From an uncultured Cellvibrionales bacterium (GTDB taxonomy: Bacteria; Pseudomonadota; Gammaproteobacteria; Pseudomonadales; GM7GCV1), in contig CAJXYP010000023.1 in assembly GCA_913063225.1 (NCBI GenBank), positions 1 to 34,355 on the forward strand: a DNA stretch of 34,355 bases, given 5' to 3'. The notes under the pieces were generated by a model. It was not told the origin of the DNA. It saw only the letters and a program-made list of their open reading frames with translations, and made no database searches. Shown here one piece after another: positions 7,031 to 14,477 of this stretch. Every line of letters begins with the position of its first letter. The first letter of the stretch is position 1. The position numbers and the translations under genes were made by a program.

Positions 7031-8146
7031 TTACCCGCACCAGCTTGCTGGATTGGTTGGCTCTCCATTTTTGCGGATTTCGAAATATAACCCCGCATCG
7101 CGTTGCCCTCCACTATTTCCAACCTGTGCAATCATTTGGTCTGGTTGCACCCAGTCACCAGCCTCCACAAATAGGGATTGATTGTGGCCGTAGAGCGTAA
7201 GGTAACCATCGTCGTGATCGACTATTACTAAGAGGCCATAGCCCCGTAAATAGTCGGAAAAGACTACTCTGCCGGTGTGCACTGATCGCACAGGGTCTCC
7301 CATGCTAGATGCAATCATCACTCCGTCCCAGCGAATACTACTTGTGCGGATACTGCCATATGTCGCCCGCATGTCGCCCTGTGCAGGCCATTTACATTCA
7401 CCGCGAATCTCCAAGAAAGGCCTTTGATCTGTTTGGACACTAAGCTCGGCCATGGAGGTTGTGATATTGCGGACTAAGGTTTCCAGCCTTTCGCGATTGG
7501 CCTGATTTGTCGCGATTTCTTGCTCAGTGCTGGCAATGGATACTTCCAATGTCGCCAACAAGCGCTCACGCTCGGCAAATTGGTTTTCCAATGAGGAGCG
7601 CGCACCGTTTAGATTGACCAACAGTTGTTCCTGATAGTGTAGTTCTTCTACCCGCGAAATTTCTGTTTGTTCCATCGCTTGTGTAGTCTCAAGATATTCA
7701 TCAATCTTGGACCGTCGATTTTCTGTAAGCGCTTGGTAGTAGTGCAGTATGCGCCCGAATAGAGCGGGATTTTCTTGGTTTAGTATGAGTTTGAGCGGTT
7801 CCTGGCCACCATTTCGGTAGAGAGCTGCAATTTCTTCTTGAAGCTGTTTTTCCTGCTCTTGTCGCTGTGATTCAAGTTGATTCAGACGATCTATCAATCC
7901 GCCTAAAAGATCTTCCGACGCAGCGATAGACCTTTCAGTATTAAAAATCTCCCGGTGATTTTGAGCGAGTAGCAATTCTTGCTCCTGGAGCTGCTCTTCG
8001 ACGTGATCAACTTGCCCGCGATAACTGTTCAATTCGGTTTGTAGTTTTTCGATTTCGCTCAGGAGTTGACCGAGCTCTTCCTCTGTCTGCGACAGGGCTG
8101 AAAAACTCAAAATACATAATAAAATGCAGGTATAGAACTTGAACAT
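7031..8146 (-). CDS. envC: EnvC-like murein hydrolase activator, coiled coil plus LytM/M23 domain
   Basis: EnvC is a periplasmic division protein that switches on the amidases AmiA and AmiB. The protein has a signal peptide (MFKFYTCILLCILSFSALS) and a long heptad-rich coiled coil (about 20-245) made largely of E, Q, L and R. A LytM/M23 domain follows from about 265 to the end. The zinc-binding residues of active M23 enzymes are replaced. The usual HxGxD entry reads WDGVMI, and the final HxH reads GLYFEI (352-357). This is the expected non-catalytic EnvC condition, so it is an activator rather than a hydrolase. It lies directly before ctpA on the same strand. The gpmI gene that often precedes envC is missing here; the next gene is the divergent rhodanese. 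Confidence 0.9.
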   Translation of the reverse strand: MFKFYTCILLCILSFSALSQTEEELGQLLSEIEKLQTELNSYRGQVDHVEEQLQEQELLLAQNHREIFNTERSIAASEDLLGGLIDRLNQLESQRQEQEKQLQEEIAALYRNGGQEPLKLILNQENPALFGRILHYYQALTENRRSKIDEYLETTQAMEQTEISRVEELHYQEQLLVNLNGARSSLENQFAERERLLATLEVSIASTEQEIATNQANRERLETLVRNITTSMAELSVQTDQRPFLEIRGECKWPAQGDMRATYGSIRTSSIRWDGVMIASSMGDPVRSVHTGRVVFSDYLRGYGLLVIVDHDDGYLTLYGHNQSLFVEAGDWVQPDQMIAQVGNSGGQRDAGLYFEIRKNGEPTNPASWCG

Positions 8147-8256
8147 GAATAAAGGGCTCGTAATTCGATCTGAATCATGGCTATTCGCACGGCATCATTC
8201 AAGAAAAGATATTGTCTGTGTATACTTGCGCGCCTACCGAACAGCAGGTCACTAGT

Positions 8257-8667
8257 GTGGAAATTTTTATATTTGCCAGCGAGCAATGGTTATTAGTTAG
8301 CCTGTTGCTGCTTATGATTTATGCCTTTGTTTGGCGTGAGTCTTCAAAGGGTGGGCCCTCAGTGTCATACCATCAGCTTACTCAGGCGGTAAATGCCGAT
8401 ACCGGCATAGTTTTGGACCTGCGGGATGAAAAAGACTTCAACGCTGGCCATATTGCCGGATCGGTTAATATTCCCCATAGCAAAATTGCTGATCGAGCCG
8501 CTGAACTAGAGGCGAACCTCGGCAAACAAATAATTTTGGTAGACAAATTTGGCCAGCATACCGGTGCAGTAGGCAAGCACTTAATGGGTATGGGGCATTC
8601 TCCCGCCAGATTGAAAGGCGGAATGGCGGAGTGGCAAGGTAGTAATTTGCCTCTAGTCAAAAAATGA
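8257..8667 (+). CDS. yibN: membrane-anchored rhodanese-like protein, YibN type, without active-site cysteine
   Basis: This is a rhodanese-fold protein held in the inner membrane by one N-terminal helix (EQWLLVSLLLLMIYAFVW). The rhodanese domain runs from about residue 35, with VLDLRDEKDFNAGHIAGSVNIP near its start and LKGGMAEWQ near its end. The active-site loop, after ILVDKF, reads GQHTGAVG and carries no cysteine, so sulfur transfer by a cysteine persulfide is unlikely. I chose GTG 8257 (136 residues), which has AGG eight bases upstream and starts just before the helix, as in E. coli YibN. The frame also allows a TTG at 8212, adding 15 residues. It precedes secB as in many gammaproteobacteria, but without grxC between them. 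Its true role is unknown. Confidence 0.82.
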   Translation: MEIFIFASEQWLLVSLLLLMIYAFVWRESSKGGPSVSYHQLTQAVNADTGIVLDLRDEKDFNAGHIAGSVNIPHSKIADRAAELEANLGKQIILVDKFGQHTGAVGKHLMGMGHSPARLKGGMAEWQGSNLPLVKK

Positions 8668-8775
8668 TAGGGAACAAAAGGTATAAGAGGAAAAGTATAG
8701 AAAGTTAAGAAGGGCTATGTAGCCAAATGCTCTTGAAATCACCTAACCAAACTGAATTTAATTGAGATAGTTAAG

Positions 8776-9285
8776 ATGGCAGAAGAAGAAGCAGTAACCC
8801 CAGAAAAAGGAGCCGCGCCGGACCAATCCAAGGCCCCTCAGTTCGCGATTGATCGCATATATGTAAAGGATATCTCCCTCGAAGCGCCCAGAGGGCAAGA
8901 AGCTTTCAAAACTTGGCAGCCAACGGTTAACCTGGATATCAATACCAAGCAAATTACGCTTCAAGAAGGTTTGCACGAAGTAATACTTACGCTGACTATC
9001 AGCGTAAAAGAGAAAGATACTGACGCGATATATTTCCTTATTGAAATACAGCAAGCCGGACTGTTCCGTACCGCCAATATTCCCGCTGCCGAATTGAGAA
9101 GGGTATTGGCTTCGGTTGCTCCTTCTACGCTCTTTCCCTATGCGAGAGAGTCCGTAGACAATTTAGCGGTTAAGGCGGGCTTTCCGCCATTGAGATTGGC
9201 GCCGATAAACTTTGATGCCTTGCTGCAAGCTGCTATGAAGCAACAGAGCGAAGAGTCTACTCCAGCGGATGAGACCATTCAGTAG
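8776..9285 (+). CDS. secB: protein-export chaperone SecB
   Basis: SecB is a homotetrameric cytoplasmic chaperone that keeps precursor proteins unfolded and hands them to SecA. The 169 residues include the SecB core from about 16 to 150. FAIDRIYVKDISLEAP opens it, and further on come the conserved QQAGLFR and the LFPYARE block ahead of AGFPPL. Short acidic tails flank the core at both ends, as usual. In many relatives grxC precedes secB and gpsA or trmL follows. Here only the rhodanese is close, and the convergent ntrC gene comes next. A strong terminator sits 20 bases after the stop. Confidence 0.96.
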   Translation: MAEEEAVTPEKGAAPDQSKAPQFAIDRIYVKDISLEAPRGQEAFKTWQPTVNLDINTKQITLQEGLHEVILTLTISVKEKDTDAIYFLIEIQQAGLFRTANIPAAELRRVLASVAPSTLFPYARESVDNLAVKAGFPPLRLAPINFDALLQAAMKQQSEESTPADETIQ

Positions 9286-9304
9286 GAATCCAGTAAATTT
9301 TAAG

Positions 9305-9326
9305 GCCGCCGCTAGGCGGCTTTTTT
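9305..9326 (+). terminator. rho-independent terminator of secB
   Basis: The stem GCCGCC (9305-9310) pairs with GGCGGC (9315-9320) around a GCTA loop and is followed by six T. It overlaps the end of ntrC on the other strand by two bases. There is no matching A run, so it acts on the plus strand only. Confidence 0.88.
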
Positions 9327-10776
9327 AATTAGTATCAGCTGATTCTGTTTCGCTTTCGGAATAGTCCGCCATCTTTAATTCTTTTAGTTTGCGAGTCAGG
9401 GTATTTCTTCCCCAGCCTAATGTTTCAGCTGCTTCGCGCTTTCGACCACCGGTATATTCGAGTGCGGTTTCAATCAGCGCACGCTCGAACATCGGAGTCG
9501 CCGCCTTTAGTATATTTTCTTCCCCATTTACCAAGGCTTCGCTAGCCCAGGTTTGAAGTAACGCGTGCCAATGGCCCTGCGGTCCTATTGAGGTGCCATC
9601 TGCTACCGCTGAATTGAGCAGTTCTGGAGGTAAGTCGTTGAGATGCACTTCTCGACCCGGTGCCATTACTGTTAGCCAGCGGCACATATTCTCCAATTGG
9701 CGAACATTTCCCGGCCAGGGCAACTGCTGCAAAAAATTACTAGCGCTATCCAGCAGAGTCTTGTTGTCCATGCCTAGCTCTTGCGAAGAGCGCAGCATAA
9801 AGTAGTCAGTTAAGGCGGGTATGTCTCCGGTTCTTTGCCGTAAGGCCGGGATATGAACTCGGATAACATTTAGGCGGTGGAATAAATCTTCGCGGAATTG
9901 ATGTTTTTCAACCAATGCTTCTAGGTTTTGGTGAGTCGCGGTAATAATACGCACATCAACCTTGACGGAAGTATGACCGCCGACGCGATAGAACTCTCCG
10001 TCGGCTAGCACGCGAAGTAAACGAGTTTGCGCTTCTGGCGGCATGTCGCCGATTTCATCCAAAAATAGAGTGCCTCCGTCAGCTTGCTCAAAGCGGCCTT
10101 GTCGCTTTGCCGAAGCTCCTGTAAAAGCTCCTTTTTCATGACCAAAGAGTTCCGATTCGATCAGGTCATTGGGTATCGCAGCCATGTTTAGAGCAATAAA
10201 AGGTTGTGCTTTTCTGGGACTGTGCCGATGTAAAGCGCGTGCGACTAGTTCTTTACCGGTTCCGGATTCTCCATTGATTAGTACGGTCACATTAGAATTG
10301 GCGAGCCGGCCAATCGCACGAAATACTTCCTGCATAGCGGGCGCTTCACCGATTATTTCCGGACTATTTCCAAGTTCCGATTTTTCTTGCTCAGGCGAGT
10401 TCTCTTTCGAGCGGACCAAGGCCCGGTGTGTAACGTTGACTACTTCATGTATGTCGAACGGCTTTGGTAAATACTCGAAAGCGCCGCCTTGATAAGCATC
10501 TACTGCACTTTGCAGATCTGAATGAGCAGTCATAATTATTACCGGTAGTCCCGGCGCTTTTTCAATAATTTCGTTCAGTAGTGCCATGCCATCAATGCCT
10601 GGCATACGGACGTCGCTAATAATTACGTCTGGCCGTTTGGTTTCCAGGCGTGCTAGAACCATCTCAGCATTTTCGAAACTTTCGACCTCAAAAGGCTCTT
10701 TTGAAAGTGCTTTTTCTAAAACCCAACGTATGGACCGGTCATCATCGACGATCCATACGCAGTTGTTAGTGCTCAT
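9325..10776 (-). CDS. ntrC: nitrogen regulation response regulator NtrC
   Basis: This is an enhancer-binding activator of sigma-54 promoters that turns on nitrogen-starvation genes when phosphorylated by NtrB. It has 483 residues in three parts. The receiver (1-120) has D11-D13, phosphate acceptor D55, T83 and K105. The AAA+ domain has Walker A GESGTGKE at 169-176, the sigma-54 contact loop GAFTGA at 216-221 and a Walker B ending FLDE. The Fis-type helix-turn-helix is at about 435-475 ([20 protein letters not shown]). All key residues are present. It lies 49 bases after ntrB and should be co-transcribed with it. A palindrome typical of NtrC binding is found ahead of ntrB, suggesting autoregulation. 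Confidence 0.96.
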   Translation of the reverse strand: MSTNNCVWIVDDDRSIRWVLEKALSKEPFEVESFENAEMVLARLETKRPDVIISDVRMPGIDGMALLNEIIEKAPGLPVIIMTAHSDLQSAVDAYQGGAFEYLPKPFDIHEVVNVTHRALVRSKENSPEQEKSELGNSPEIIGEAPAMQEVFRAIGRLANSNVTVLINGESGTGKELVARALHRHSPRKAQPFIALNMAAIPNDLIESELFGHEKGAFTGASAKRQGRFEQADGGTLFLDEIGDMPPEAQTRLLRVLADGEFYRVGGHTSVKVDVRIITATHQNLEALVEKHQFREDLFHRLNVIRVHIPALRQRTGDIPALTDYFMLRSSQELGMDNKTLLDSASNFLQQLPWPGNVRQLENMCRWLTVMAPGREVHLNDLPPELLNSAVADGTSIGPQGHWHALLQTWASEALVNGEENILKAATPMFERALIETALEYTGGRKREAAETLGWGRNTLTRKLKELKMADYSESETESADTN

Positions 10777-10825
10777 CTGTAATATCCCTAAGTCCGTGGT
10801 GAAAATTGTTGGTAATCATTGGCGT

Positions 10826-11902
10826 CTATCCGTCTGATGCTTCCGTAGGCAAGAAGATGGTAAATTCGGTTCGACCTGGCTGGCTGTTGTATTCGATCAT
10901 GCCTTTGTGAGTGTTGATGATGGATTGTGAAATGGGCAAGCCTAGGCCGCTGCCTGAGCTACGCCCTGAAATCATCGGATAAAAAATGTCATCCAAAATA
11001 TCTTCCGGTATACCCGGGCCGTTATCGAGAATATCAATTCGGCAAACGAGTGAATGTTGCACGGTACCGATGGTATGGCGGTGCTGGATACGAGTACGAA
11101 CGCAAATCTCAGGATCTTTAGTTTTGGATTCCAAAACCGCCTGCATGGCATTGCTTGAGATATTTAATACTGCCTGAATCAGCTGTTCCAAGTCACCCAT
11201 AACAGGCGGTAAACTTGGGTCGTAATCCTTAATTATGCTGACCTTTCCAGCGGATTCAGCAGAAAGCAAAATTATTACCCGCTCGAGAACTTCGTGCACA
11301 TTGGTGGGAGCAAAAATTGGAAGTTGATTTGGCCCAAGCATTCGATCAACAAGATTACGCAGTCGGTCCGCTTCCTCGGTGATTACGCTGGTATATTCTT
11401 TGAGTTCGTCGCTTTCCAATTCGTGATGCAGCAACTGCGCAGCGCCGCGCAGTCCACCGAGCGGATTTTTAATCTCGTGGGCCAAGCCTCGAGCTAGCTG
11501 TCTGGTAGTGTCATGGGCCGCGATCTGGGATTCCTCCCGGTTAATACGCATCATGCGGTCCAGTTCAGTAAATTCGATTAGCAGCAGGTCCCGGTCGTCT
11601 ATTTGAACGGGCGATACGGTAAAATCCAGATTTAGTACCTGTCTCTGGTTTGTCAGAATTTGTGCATGTCGTTTAGTGAAAGGTCGACGATCCGTAACGC
11701 AGGCTACTATCGCCGTGCGATCTTCCTTTGAAATATCTACAACTTTCTGCAATGCCACACCTATGCCGCGATTTTTGCTGACGCCAAGAATTTGTTCTGC
11801 GGCTTGATTTATACGAATTATTCGGCAATTGAAATCTGTGACCACAACAGCGGTAGTCAAGTGGTCTAATATTTGATCGGCGTCCAACAGGATGTTTTTC
11901 AT
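10826..11902 (-). CDS. ntrB: nitrogen sensor histidine kinase NtrB
   Basis: This is a cytoplasmic histidine kinase that phosphorylates or dephosphorylates NtrC according to PII (GlnB) status. The 358 residues have an N-terminal PAS domain at about 8-115 (LTTAVVVTDFNCRIIRINQAAEQILG). The dimerisation/phosphotransfer helix holds H142 in LAHEIKNPL. The ATPase domain carries the N box (ISSNAMQAV) and the G1 box (DNGPGIP), with a final SGSGLGLPI. There is no membrane segment, as expected for NtrB. The start is ATG 11902. A possible sigma-70 promoter and an NtrC operator lie upstream. The order glnA, DUF4124 gene, ntrB, ntrC is typical of Pseudomonas-like gammaproteobacteria. Confidence 0.96.
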   Translation of the reverse strand: MKNILLDADQILDHLTTAVVVTDFNCRIIRINQAAEQILGVSKNRGIGVALQKVVDISKEDRTAIVACVTDRRPFTKRHAQILTNQRQVLNLDFTVSPVQIDDRDLLLIEFTELDRMMRINREESQIAAHDTTRQLARGLAHEIKNPLGGLRGAAQLLHHELESDELKEYTSVITEEADRLRNLVDRMLGPNQLPIFAPTNVHEVLERVIILLSAESAGKVSIIKDYDPSLPPVMGDLEQLIQAVLNISSNAMQAVLESKTKDPEICVRTRIQHRHTIGTVQHSLVCRIDILDNGPGIPEDILDDIFYPMISGRSSGSGLGLPISQSIINTHKGMIEYNSQPGRTEFTIFLPTEASDG

Positions 11903-11951
11903 TCTCGGGCTTTTGGCCTAATGCTCTCGTCTGCAATTAGTCGCTTGCTAG

Positions 11952-11980
11952 TTTATCTAGGTAAGCAAAAGGCGAGCCAA
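11952..11980 (-). promoter_or_regulatory. candidate sigma-70 promoter of ntrBC
   Basis: Read on the minus strand, TTGGCT (11975-11980) and GATAAA (11952-11957) are 17 bases apart, each matching the consensus at four of six positions. Transcription would start about 45 bases before ntrB. The match is moderate. I found no sigma-54 type GG-N10-GC pair between the NtrC operator and ntrB. Confidence 0.35.
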
Positions 11981-12041
11981 GAGGGCGTTCCGCGCCAAAC
12001 ATGGCTCAAAGGGGTGGACATCTGGTACAAATGGGTATTAA

Positions 12042-12058
12042 CGCACCAATATGGTGCG
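12042..12058. promoter_or_regulatory. NtrC operator upstream of ntrBC
   Basis: CGCACCA-ATA-TGGTGCG is a perfect inverted repeat of seven-base arms around three bases. It agrees with the enterobacterial NtrC consensus GCACY-N5-RGTGC, including the spacing. It lies in the gap between the DUF4124 gene and ntrB, about 140 bases before the ntrB start. In enteric bacteria NtrC sites at the glnL (ntrB) promoter serve autoregulation, so the same is inferred here. Confidence 0.68.
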
Positions 12059-12090
12059 CAAACAAGGGGCTAGGCAAGAAAAGTATGGGG

Positions 12091-12609
12091 CTAAGGTATG
12101 AAATAAATAGTGATGGTGTCGCTTTCGCTTATTCTTTGTCCACTGGAGTCCTGAAACCTCACAGAGAATTTTTGTGTGCCGGGATTGATCCTGGCCAAAT
12201 TCCACTGTCCCGATGATTGCGGGGGGCCATAGGCTGAGCCATTGTGCAGCAATTGTAATTGCTCTCTCTCGCCTATAGCCGGCGATACTGAAACACTTAC
12301 CGTTAATCGGTTGTCGGTACCGTGAACAACCGATTCGTCCGCAGGGGCATGAATGCGGACTTTTTTGGATGAGCTGAGATTTTCTGCCTCAGAAGCGGTT
12401 ATTAGGGGATTTGCGGGCACCGTAACGGCGGGGTGAATAATGGTTTTTCCCAGTTCAACTTCGTCGGCATAACCGTCCAAAGGCTCTTGATCGCTGAAGG
12501 TGACTGAGCCGTCATCATTGACTGCTCGGTAGATTGGAGCGGCGATTGATCCAATGGATAAGCAGAAGCTGACGAGCAGGGCAAGAAGGTTGATTATGAT
12601 CTTTTTCAT
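12091..12609 (-). CDS. exported DUF4124-domain protein
   Basis: This is a periplasmic or envelope protein of unknown function. Residues 1-21 form a signal peptide (MKKIIINLLALLVSFCLS, cleavage near IAA). A DUF4124 domain follows at once, with the characteristic IYRAVNDDGSVTFSDQEP at its start. The rest, about 100-172, looks like a beta-sandwich with an RVSV-like strand pattern (NRLTVSVSVSP, QKFSVRFQD). I chose ATG 12609 because it begins the signal sequence; an earlier ATG at 12630 would add seven residues in front. Neither has a strong ribosome-binding sequence. DUF4124 genes between glnA and ntrB recur in Pseudomonas-like genomes, but no link to nitrogen control is established. A terminator separates it from glnA. 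Confidence 0.85.
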   Translation of the reverse strand: MKKIIINLLALLVSFCLSIGSIAAPIYRAVNDDGSVTFSDQEPLDGYADEVELGKTIIHPAVTVPANPLITASEAENLSSSKKVRIHAPADESVVHGTDNRLTVSVSVSPAIGEREQLQLLHNGSAYGPPQSSGQWNLARINPGTQKFSVRFQDSSGQRISESDTITIYFIP

Positions 12610-12720
12610 GGCGATCGCTTTGGCGGGCATTTGCTTAAGACTAACTCAAACCAAATTGCGATTAAAAAGAAATATCCTTTAGATGCGAATCCGGTCGCAA
12701 ATTCGGTATATCAAAAAAGG

Positions 12721-12746
12721 AAAAAGCCCGCATTTGCGGGCTTTTT
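12721..12746. terminator. bidirectional terminator after glnA
   Basis: GCCCGC (12726-12731) and GCGGGC (12736-12741) form a stem around ATTT, with A residues on the left and TTTTT on the right. On the minus strand the A run becomes the U tract that ends glnA. Confidence 0.88.
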
Positions 12747-12766
12747 CTCATTTCTTGTGTCGACTA

Positions 12767-14173
12767 CTAGACTGAGTAGTACATTTCGAACTCGACCGGA
12801 TGAGTGGTCATGTTCAATGCTTCCACTTCTTCTCTCTTCAACGCGATGTAAGCGTCGATAGTGTCGTCGGTGAATACGCCGCCGGCTTTGAGGAAGTCAC
12901 GATCCACATCGAGAGCGTCTAGAGCTTGTTCAAGACTAGAAGCAACGGTTGGGTAAGCTTTTTCCTCTTCCGCCGTTAGATCATATAGATCTGCTTCAGC
13001 AGGGTCGCCGGGATGGATCTTATTCTGAATTCCGTCAAGGCCAGCCATAAGCAGAGCCGAGAAGCACAGATATGGGTTCGCTGTGCAATCCGGGAAACGC
13101 GTTTCAACACGCTTACCTTTGGCATTTGGAACCCATGGGATACGAATAGACGCAGATCGGTTGCGAGCTGAGTAAGCCAGCATTACCGGTGCTTCAAAGC
13201 CTGGGACTAAACGCTTATAAGAGTTAGTAGACGCGTTTGCAAATGCATTGATAGCGCGGGCGTGTTTAATAATGCCGCCAATGTAATACAGAGACATTTC
13301 GCTCATGCCGGCATAGGCGTCACCAGCAAAGACGTTGACGCCATCTTTGGTGAAAGATTGGTGAACGTGCATACCGCTGCCGTTATCTCCTACGAGAGGT
13401 TTTGGCATGAAAGTAGCTGTTTTACCGTAAGCGTGAGCCACGTTGTGTACGCAATATTTGAGGATCTGAACCTCATCAGCTTTCTTGGTTAGCGTGTTTG
13501 CACCAACGCCAATTTCACATTGGCCTGCAGTACCCACTTCGTGGTGATGCACTTCGATTTGCAATCCCATATCTTCCATAGCTGAACACATAGCGGCACG
13601 AACATCTTGCAGGCTATCAACTGGAGGAACGGGGAAGTAACCACCTTTAACACCTGGGCGGTGACCCATATTGCCGTCTGGGAAATCCTTACCTGAGGAC
13701 CAGGAAGCTTCTTCGGAGCCAATCTTATAGAAAGCGCCGGAAATATCGGAACCCCATTTAACGTCGTCAAATACAAAGAATTCTGGTTCTGGGCCAAAGA
13801 AGGCTGTATCACCAAGACCAGTAGTGGCGAGGTAAGCTTCGGCGCGTTGGGCGATGGATCGAGGATCGCGTTCGTAACCTTCGCCAGTAGTAGGCTCAAT
13901 GATGTTACAGCGAACAATTACTGTGCTGTCATCGGTGAACGGATCTAGAACAGACGCGCTATCGTCTGGCATAAGAACCATGTCTGATTCGTTGATACCT
14001 TTCCATCCAGCGATGGAAGAGCCATCGAACATTTTCCCATCCGCAAAGAAGGAATCATCAATTTCGGATACGGGAATGCTTACGTGTTGCTCTTTACCTT
14101 TTGTATCAGTGAAGCGTAGGTCCACCCATGTGGCCTCGGCATCTTTGATAAGTTTGAGTGTGTTCTCAGACAT
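12767..14173 (-). CDS. glnA: glutamine synthetase, type I (adenylylation-regulated)
   Basis: This enzyme makes glutamine from glutamate, ammonia and ATP as a cytoplasmic dodecamer. At 468 residues it has exactly the enterobacterial length. The beta-grasp domain contains [10 protein letters not shown]. The catalytic core has FFGPEPEFF (126-134) with metal-binding glutamates, then [14 protein letters not shown] (208-221), [10 protein letters not shown] and the [19 protein letters not shown] block. Y397 in ADLYDLT is the adenylylation tyrosine at the same number as in E. coli, so control by GlnE and PII is expected. It is transcribed toward ntrBC but ends in its own terminator. Two degenerate NtrC-like sites lie upstream; I found no sigma-54 promoter between them and the start. 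Confidence 0.98.
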   Translation of the reverse strand: MSENTLKLIKDAEATWVDLRFTDTKGKEQHVSIPVSEIDDSFFADGKMFDGSSIAGWKGINESDMVLMPDDSASVLDPFTDDSTVIVRCNIIEPTTGEGYERDPRSIAQRAEAYLATTGLGDTAFFGPEPEFFVFDDVKWGSDISGAFYKIGSEEASWSSGKDFPDGNMGHRPGVKGGYFPVPPVDSLQDVRAAMCSAMEDMGLQIEVHHHEVGTAGQCEIGVGANTLTKKADEVQILKYCVHNVAHAYGKTATFMPKPLVGDNGSGMHVHQSFTKDGVNVFAGDAYAGMSEMSLYYIGGIIKHARAINAFANASTNSYKRLVPGFEAPVMLAYSARNRSASIRIPWVPNAKGKRVETRFPDCTANPYLCFSALLMAGLDGIQNKIHPGDPAEADLYDLTAEEEKAYPTVASSLEQALDALDVDRDFLKAGGVFTDDTIDAYIALKREEVEALNMTTHPVEFEMYYSV

Positions 14174-14286
14174 TACAATTTCTCTCCTGGCTTTGTTATC
14201 TTCATTTTCTACCGCTCACAAAAAGTCTCTCAGTTCTTTAAAGCTCGTAAAACTGGGAGATTAGAGCAATTCAGTATTGGGTTTGC

Positions 14287-14301
14287 GCACTAAAATGATG
14301 C
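14287..14301. promoter_or_regulatory. degenerate NtrC-like site, glnA-proximal
   Basis: GCACT-AAAAT-GATGC differs from the NtrC pattern GCACY-N5-RGTGC by one base in the right arm. It lies about 120 bases before glnA, a distance normal for NtrC enhancers. Confidence 0.38.
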
Positions 14302-14337
14302 TTTGCTGGCATTCAAAATTAATGGGCTACATCCGGC

Positions 14338-14352
14338 GCGCTAATATAGTGC
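14338..14352. promoter_or_regulatory. degenerate NtrC-like site, glnA-distal
   Basis: GCGCT-AATAT-AGTGC differs from the NtrC pattern by one base in the left arm. Its centre is 51 bases from the other site, close to five helical turns, which would put both on one face of the DNA. Each site alone is weak; the pair is more persuasive. Confidence 0.38.
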
Positions 14353-14408
14353 TACAAAAATTGTCTTCGATCTAGTTTCCTGAGGTTTAGTTGCTTCTCT
14401 ATAAAGTA

Positions 14409-14435
14409 TTGTTGCTTGTGCTGCGCGGTTATAAT
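14409..14435 (+). promoter_or_regulatory. candidate thiI promoter
   Basis: TATAAT at 14430-14435 is a perfect -10 box. TTGTTG at 14409-14414 is a fair -35, but the spacing is 15 bases, shorter than ideal. The start of thiI is 42 bases downstream. Confidence 0.4.
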
Positions 14436-14477
14436 CTGCAGCCGCCCGCCTCAATCCTATATTAGATTTTTTGCGCT

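Larger units (their letters stand above)
14174..14477. promoter_or_regulatory. divergent control region between glnA and thiI
   Basis: This 304-base gene-free stretch separates two divergent genes. It holds two NtrC-like palindromes (14287-14301 and 14338-14352) on the far side of the glnA promoter area and a TATAAT before thiI. A search for GG-N10-GC on the minus strand between the NtrC-like sites and glnA gave nothing convincing, so the glnA promoter is not located. Confidence 0.5.

Noticed and set aside
13489-13917. 142-residue frame on the minus strand inside glnA
   Set aside because: It is an alternative frame of the intact glnA coding sequence, whose own frame carries every family motif.
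14174-14286. Sigma-54 promoter for glnA
   Set aside because: No GG-N10-GC pair with acceptable surroundings could be found on the minus strand.
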